From assembly GCF_000750005.1 (NCBI RefSeq), contig NZ_JPYA01000068.1, positions 1 to 17,282 of the forward strand: DNA of 17,282 bases. Direction: 5' to 3'. The notes beneath the pieces are model-generated. The model saw nothing but the letters and a program-made list of their open reading frames with translations. It was not told where the DNA came from and searched no databases. How positions within the stretch are numbered: the stretch's first letter is position 1; each line of letters starts with the position of its first letter. Below, piece by piece: positions 13,937-17,282 of this stretch. A program made the position numbers and the translations under genes. The stretch comes from Geobacillus icigianus. GTDB taxonomy: Bacteria; Bacillota; Bacilli; Bacillales; Anoxybacillaceae.

Positions 13937-14962
13937 TCAAAGTTTGATCGTCCATCGAATAACCCCAGCTTTGGCAAGCGCCTCAACCAAAATGACAACG
14001 ACCGGCCCAACGAACAGTCCGATGAAGCCGAGCAGCTGAAAGCCGAGATAAACGCTGACTAGCGCCGCAAGCGGGGAAATACCCAAATTGGTCGAAAACA
14101 CTTTTGGCTCGATGATCCGCCGCACCACCGTAATGACGACAAACAACACGATCAGACCGATGCCGAGCGCTTTATCCCCGTTCGCTATGCTGATGATCCC
14201 CCACGGCACCAATACCGACCCGGTTCCCAAAATCGGCAAAATATCGACAATCACAATGACGAGCGCCATGAGGGCGGCGTAATCAATCCCTAGCACCACC
14301 AGGCCGGCCAAGGCGAGGAAAAACGTGATGACGCTGAGCAGAAACTGCGCTTTGATAAAGCCGACCGCCGCTTTGCTGAGCTGGGTGACGATCATCCCCA
14401 GCCGCTGTTCCGTGCGCTCCGATAAATGGCGGCGCACCCCTTGCTTCAGCTGCGGCAAATCGAGGCAAATGAGAAACAAAGCGACGATATACACCAAAAA
14501 ATGAATCAAAAACGCGGGTACTGCGGCAATATAATGAACGAGCGACTGCGTCAAACTGCTCGCAAACGATAGCAACATTTGTTGCACCGTATTGACGCCG
14601 CGCTCCAATGATTCAATGATTTCACGCGGAATCGAGCTCGAATACGACTGCCATGTTTGAATGAGACGATCCAACACTTTCGTCGCTTCGCTGAGGAAGG
14701 CAGGCAGCTTTTGCGAGAGCGCCATCACCTGCTCGACAAAAATGACAATGAGAACGTAAAGCAAAACACCGACGATGACGATAAACAGCGAAAAAATGGC
14801 CGTAACGGCATGAACGCGCTTCAGCCGATACGTTTGTTGCAAGCGGCGGATGGACGGCTCGAGCAACAGCGCCGTAGCGAGCGCCAACAGAAGCGGTACG
14901 CTGTATGGCACAAGCCATACCCCCACAGCGAGCAGCAGCACGATCAAAAGCCAACGTTTCAC
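13937..14962 (-). CDS. AI-2E/YtvI-family membrane protein
   Basis: This 341-residue multi-spanning membrane protein belongs to the AI-2E/PerM family (Pfam AI-2E_transport). The N-terminus has two close hydrophobic segments (about 3-35) and a third near 51-75, then a soluble helical stretch (about 76-145), and the C-terminal half has four or five helices. The family region VDILPILGTGSVLVPWGI, then EPKVFSTNLGISPLAAL and a C-terminal GFIGLFVGPVVVILVEAL, are clear. The LGTGS stretch reminds me of B. subtilis YtvI, a forespore membrane protein of unknown role. Studied relatives move AI-2 or act as Na+(Li+)/H+ antiporters, so function stays open. The start is a GTG at 14962 with GAGGGAA just upstream. 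Confidence 0.88.
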   Translation of the reverse strand: MKRWLLIVLLLAVGVWLVPYSVPLLLALATALLLEPSIRRLQQTYRLKRVHAVTAIFSLFIVIVGVLLYVLIVIFVEQVMALSQKLPAFLSEATKVLDRLIQTWQSYSSSIPREIIESLERGVNTVQQMLLSFASSLTQSLVHYIAAVPAFLIHFLVYIVALFLICLDLPQLKQGVRRHLSERTEQRLGMIVTQLSKAAVGFIKAQFLLSVITFFLALAGLVVLGIDYAALMALVIVIVDILPILGTGSVLVPWGIISIANGDKALGIGLIVLFVVITVVRRIIEPKVFSTNLGISPLAALVSVYLGFQLLGFIGLFVGPVVVILVEALAKAGVIRWTIKL

Positions 14963-15014
14963 GTTCTTCCCTCATTTTTTATCAAATTTGAGCCACGCGA
15001 TGGGCTCATGTATA

Positions 15015-15044
15015 ACTATAGCGGACCGCATACAAAACGAGCAA
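15015..15044 (-). promoter_or_regulatory. Candidate promoter of the AI-2E-family gene
   Basis: On the minus strand, TTGCTC (15044-15039), an 18-bp spacer and TATAGT (15020-15015) lie about 55 nt before the GTG start. An inverted repeat TGAGCC/GGCTCA lies between them and the gene. The -35 matches in three of six positions, so confidence is modest. No strong terminator separates this gene from dedA upstream. Confidence 0.4.
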
Positions 15045-15064
15045 CTATTTGACGCGCTCGGTTT

Positions 15065-15658
15065 TTATTCGGCAGCGCGGCGCCGCCATTTCCAAACGAT
15101 GTAAATCACTGTTGCCACCGCTGCCGCTGCGATCGCCGGCTGAACGTACGGGGCCGCCATTTCATCAATCTGCCGCCAGCGGCGGCCCAGCTGCTCCCCG
15201 AGCCAAATAAACAAGATGGACCATGGAACGATGGCCAGCACGGTGTAAATGAGAAACGGCAGCCACTTCATTCGGGCGATGCCAGCGGGGATGGAAATCG
15301 CATGGCGGACGACCGGTATGAAGCGGGCGCTGAAAATGACGCCAGGGCCGAATTTCGCAAACCAACGTTCTGCCACATCCAAATGTTTTTTCTGAATGCC
15401 AATATATTTCCCGTATCGGTCTAAAAACGGCCTGCCGCCGTAAACCCCCATCCAATATAAAAACAGCTGCGCCACCGCGCCGCCGAAGGTTCCAGCCGCC
15501 ACCGCCCCGGCAAAGGTGATCTCGCCCCGAGCCACCAAATAGCCGGCATAAGCGAGCACGATCTCGCTAGGAATCACCTCGACCATCAAGGCCAGAGCGA
15601 TACCGGCATAGCCTAAACCGACCAAAAATGAAAACAGCGATTGAATGGCTTCGTGCAC
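15065..15658 (-). CDS. DedA-family membrane protein
   Basis: This 197-residue DedA/VTT-domain protein has hydrophobic segments at about 13-27, 30-44, 50-70, 105-128, 133-153 and 168-188. Family residues are visible: Glu27 and Glu32 in the EVIPSE stretch (27-32), and Arg112 and Arg118 in FSARFIPVVR (109-118), followed by the PAGIARM segment. DedA proteins include the undecaprenyl-phosphate flippase UptA of B. subtilis, and others act in membrane homeostasis. This one may be a lipid-carrier transporter, but which paralogue it is cannot be told. The start is a GTG at 15658 with AAGGAGG at 7-nt spacing (15666-15672). A promoter about 230 nt upstream gives it an unusually long leader. Confidence 0.92.
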   Translation of the reverse strand: MHEAIQSLFSFLVGLGYAGIALALMVEVIPSEIVLAYAGYLVARGEITFAGAVAAGTFGGAVAQLFLYWMGVYGGRPFLDRYGKYIGIQKKHLDVAERWFAKFGPGVIFSARFIPVVRHAISIPAGIARMKWLPFLIYTVLAIVPWSILFIWLGEQLGRRWRQIDEMAAPYVQPAIAAAAVATVIYIVWKWRRRAAE

Positions 15659-15886
15659 CGTTGTTCCTCCTTGCTATGAAATGGCTGTATTGTTTCACAT
15701 GACATTGTCCGCTTTTCGTGTCACCACCCCGGTTTGTCCAAAGACAGGATAGCGTTGTTTTCCCCATCTCAACCGGAAGCGCGCCGATATTTTTTGGCTC
15801 ATAATTTGATATGGCGTTGTCTTCCCCCTCTAGGGGGCCGGTGATTGACTCGTGGATGCGGTTTTCCGAGCCTTCCAATCTATTTT
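15659..15886 (-). promoter_or_regulatory. Long untranslated leader of the dedA gene, with a two-copy repeat
   Basis: About 220 nt lie between the promoter and the dedA start. On the minus strand the leader holds two copies of GGGGAARACAACGCY followed by AT (around 15808-15828 and 15748-15765), offset by 62 nt, and a small CCCCC/GGGGG hairpin (15824-15837). A 103-codon frame runs through the leader into dedA in another frame (start at 15878), but it has no ribosome binding site and the repeat copies fall in different frames of it. I cannot match the leader to a riboswitch class I know. Confidence 0.4.
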
Positions 15887-15913
15887 ATTATACTACACAT
15901 GGCTAGCGATCAA
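15887..15913 (-). promoter_or_regulatory. Candidate promoter of dedA
   Basis: On the minus strand a perfect TATAAT (15892-15887) lies about 230 nt before dedA. TTGATC (15913-15908) is 15 bp upstream, a shorter spacing than usual. It sits just past the gltT terminator, so dedA is probably transcribed separately from gltT. Confidence 0.5.
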
Positions 15914-15916
15914 AAG

Positions 15917-15945
15917 AAAAAGCGGCTGCCTCGTCAGCCGCTTTT
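15917..15945 (-). terminator. Terminator of gltT
   Basis: AAAAGCGGCTG (15918-15928) and CAGCCGCTTTT (15935-15945) form a perfect 11-bp stem with a 6-nt loop. On the minus strand it begins 3 nt after the gltT stop and runs into TTTTTCTTTTG. Since both flanks carry A/T runs, it may work in both directions. Confidence 0.88.
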
Positions 15946-15948
15946 CGG

Positions 15949-17217
15949 TTAAGCGCTTTGCTTCTGTAGCTCCGCCATGTATCGTTTCCCTTTCTCTTCG
16001 TCATACTGCCCTTCCCATTTCGACATGACCACTGCCGCCAGCGAGTTGCCTACGACATTGACGGCCGTGCGCGCCATGTCCAAAATGCGGTCGATGCCAG
16101 CGATAAACGCCAATCCTTCAACCGGAATGCCGACCGTGCCGAGCGTCGCCAATAAGACGACGAACGAAACGCCCGGAACGCCAGCGATGCCTTTTGACGT
16201 CACCATCAACACGAGCACTAGCGAAATTTGCTGGGACAGCGGCATATCGATGCCATACAGCTGGGCGATAAAAATCGCCGCCAGCGCCTGATACAGCGTC
16301 GACCCATCAAGGTTAAAGGAATAGCCAGTTGGAATGACAAACGATGTGACCGCTTTCGGACAGCCGAACTTCTCCATTTTTTCCATGATCTTCGGCAATA
16401 CCGTTTCCGAACTGGACGTGCTGTACGCCAACACGAGTTCGTCTTTTAAAATTTTTATGATATGGAAAATATTGATTCCTACCAATTTCGCGGTGATGCC
16501 GAGCACGACAACGACAAAAAACGCCATCACCGCATAGACGAGAATGACAAGCTTGCTGAGCGGCTGCAGCGACGCGACACCAAATTTGGACACCGTCATC
16601 CCAATGAGAGCAAACACGCCAAACGGCGCGAATTTCATGATTTGGTTCGTCACATAAAACATCGCTTCCGCGGTGCCTTGGAAAAAGCGCAGCACCGGCT
16701 GCCCTTTTTCCCCGATCGCCGCCACTCCCAAACCAAACATCACGGAGAAGAAAATAATCGGCAGCATATTCCCTGTTGACAGCGCCTCAAACACGTTTTT
16801 CGGCACAATGTTGACAAACGTTTCCGCCATCGAATGGTGCTGCACTTCGTTCGTCGTATCAATGTACGACTGAATATCCGTTTTCTCGAGCGACTTCATA
16901 TTGACGCCGGTGCCCGGCTGGAAAATATTCGCTGCTAAAAGTCCAACAACAATAGCGATCGTCGTGATGATTTCAAAGTAAATGATCGTTTTGGCACCGA
17001 GCTTCCCGAGTTTTTTCACGTCACCGACATTGGCGACGCCGACGATTAAGCTTGACACGACGATCGGAATGACGATCATCTTAATTAAACGGAGAAAAAT
17101 ATCTCCAATTGGCTGCAAATACACCGCGACTTTCGGGTTTCCGTAAAACAGAGCCCCTACGACAATCCCGAGAATCAGGCCGATAAAAATCTGCCATGCC
17201 AACCCGATTTTTTTCAC
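15949..17217 (-). CDS. Glutamate/aspartate:cation symporter GltT (DAACS family)
   Basis: This secondary transporter takes up glutamate and aspartate with Na+ and/or H+. The 422 residues closely follow the G. stearothermophilus GltT sequence as I remember it. Motifs of the glutamate transporter family are intact: the serine-rich hairpin 1 tip (SSSET, 268-272), NLDGST (302-307), hairpin 2 GIAGVPG (343-349), and the helix-8 segment with Asp380 and Arg383 that bind the substrate amino and side-chain carboxyl groups, then Asn387. The start is a GTG at 17217; AAAGGAGG lies 11 nt upstream (17229-17236), slightly far. It is monocistronic, with a terminator directly after the stop. Three GACAAAA repeats lie just upstream. 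Confidence 0.95.
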   Translation of the reverse strand: MKKIGLAWQIFIGLILGIVVGALFYGNPKVAVYLQPIGDIFLRLIKMIVIPIVVSSLIVGVANVGDVKKLGKLGAKTIIYFEIITTIAIVVGLLAANIFQPGTGVNMKSLEKTDIQSYIDTTNEVQHHSMAETFVNIVPKNVFEALSTGNMLPIIFFSVMFGLGVAAIGEKGQPVLRFFQGTAEAMFYVTNQIMKFAPFGVFALIGMTVSKFGVASLQPLSKLVILVYAVMAFFVVVVLGITAKLVGINIFHIIKILKDELVLAYSTSSSETVLPKIMEKMEKFGCPKAVTSFVIPTGYSFNLDGSTLYQALAAIFIAQLYGIDMPLSQQISLVLVLMVTSKGIAGVPGVSFVVLLATLGTVGIPVEGLAFIAGIDRILDMARTAVNVVGNSLAAVVMSKWEGQYDEEKGKRYMAELQKQSA

Positions 17218-17237
17218 GATCTGTTTCGCCTCCTTTA

Positions 17238-17264
17238 GACAAAATTAGACAAAAAGCGACAAAA
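17238..17264 (-). repeat. Three phased TTTTGTC repeats upstream of gltT
   Basis: On the plus strand GACAAAA occurs at 17238-17244, 17248-17254 and 17258-17264, exactly 10 nt apart; on the coding strand these read TTTTGTC. They end just before the gltT ribosome binding site, so they lie in the promoter or the mRNA leader. Regular spacing near one helical turn suggests a protein binding site, though simple AT-rich drift is possible. The promoter itself is probably beyond the window edge. Confidence 0.5.
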
Positions 17265-17282
17265 TTATTTTACTATTAAAAA

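Noticed and set aside
13630..13947. Plus-strand frame of 105 codons after motB
   Set aside because: No ribosome binding site, biased Pro/Arg/Ala composition, and it crosses the perfect terminator stem at 13840-13870.
14985..15010. TGAGCC/GGCTCA inverted repeat as the dedA terminator
   Set aside because: On the minus strand the stem is followed by AATTTGATAAAAAA rather than a T-run, so it is not a convincing terminator.
15567..15878. Minus-strand frame of 103 codons over the dedA leader
   Set aside because: Its ATG lies almost at the predicted transcript start without a ribosome binding site, and it runs out of frame into dedA. The leader repeat is not in a common frame. It is kept only as a note in the leader entry.

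Overview
The window looks like chromosomal DNA of a thermophilic Bacillaceae, most likely Geobacillus (the kaustophilus/stearothermophilus group). YqeH, AroE, MotA, MotB, Sda and the glutamate transporter read as close relatives of known Bacillus/Geobacillus proteins, and most of the window is GC-rich. TTG and GTG starts are common: 8 of the 20 genes called here. I see no rRNA, tRNA, CRISPR array or intact insertion sequence.

Layout. (1) 1-471: AT-rich, with no secure gene; it holds a coding-like fragment on the minus strand. (2) 472-4000, minus strand: a tight four-gene operon made of two MacB/FtsX-type permeases, a MacB-type ATPase and a small membrane-anchored extracytoplasmic protein. Its base composition is more AT-rich than the rest, and it is the least described part of the window. 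(3) 4001-4591: promoter-like sites, a perfect 16-bp palindrome and the terminator of the next operon. (4) 4592-9786, minus strand: the conserved housekeeping operon yqeG-yqeH-aroE-yhbY-nadD-yqeK-rsfS-yqeM (ribosome assembly and silencing, shikimate and NAD synthesis, Ap4A hydrolysis). (5) 9787-10290: a cluster of DnaA boxes between yqeG and the divergent sda gene, which couples replication status to sporulation. (6) 10380-11853: psd (minus) and pssA (plus), head to head, which together make phosphatidylethanolamine. (7) 12024-13593, plus strand: motA-motB, the flagellar stator. (8) 13594-13936: a transposon-end-like hairpin and a strong terminator. (9) 13937-15658, minus strand: an AI-2E/YtvI-family membrane protein and a DedA-family protein, the latter with a long, unusual leader. 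(10) 15949-17217, minus strand: a glutamate/aspartate:cation symporter.

The best candidates for something not yet described are the ABC operon with its small anchored protein and palindromic upstream site, the repeat-bearing leader of the dedA gene, and the IS200/IS605-like hairpin after motB. The housekeeping operon also shows an unusual 92-nt out-of-frame overlap between nadD and yqeK. All calls come from reading the sequence; no database search was run.
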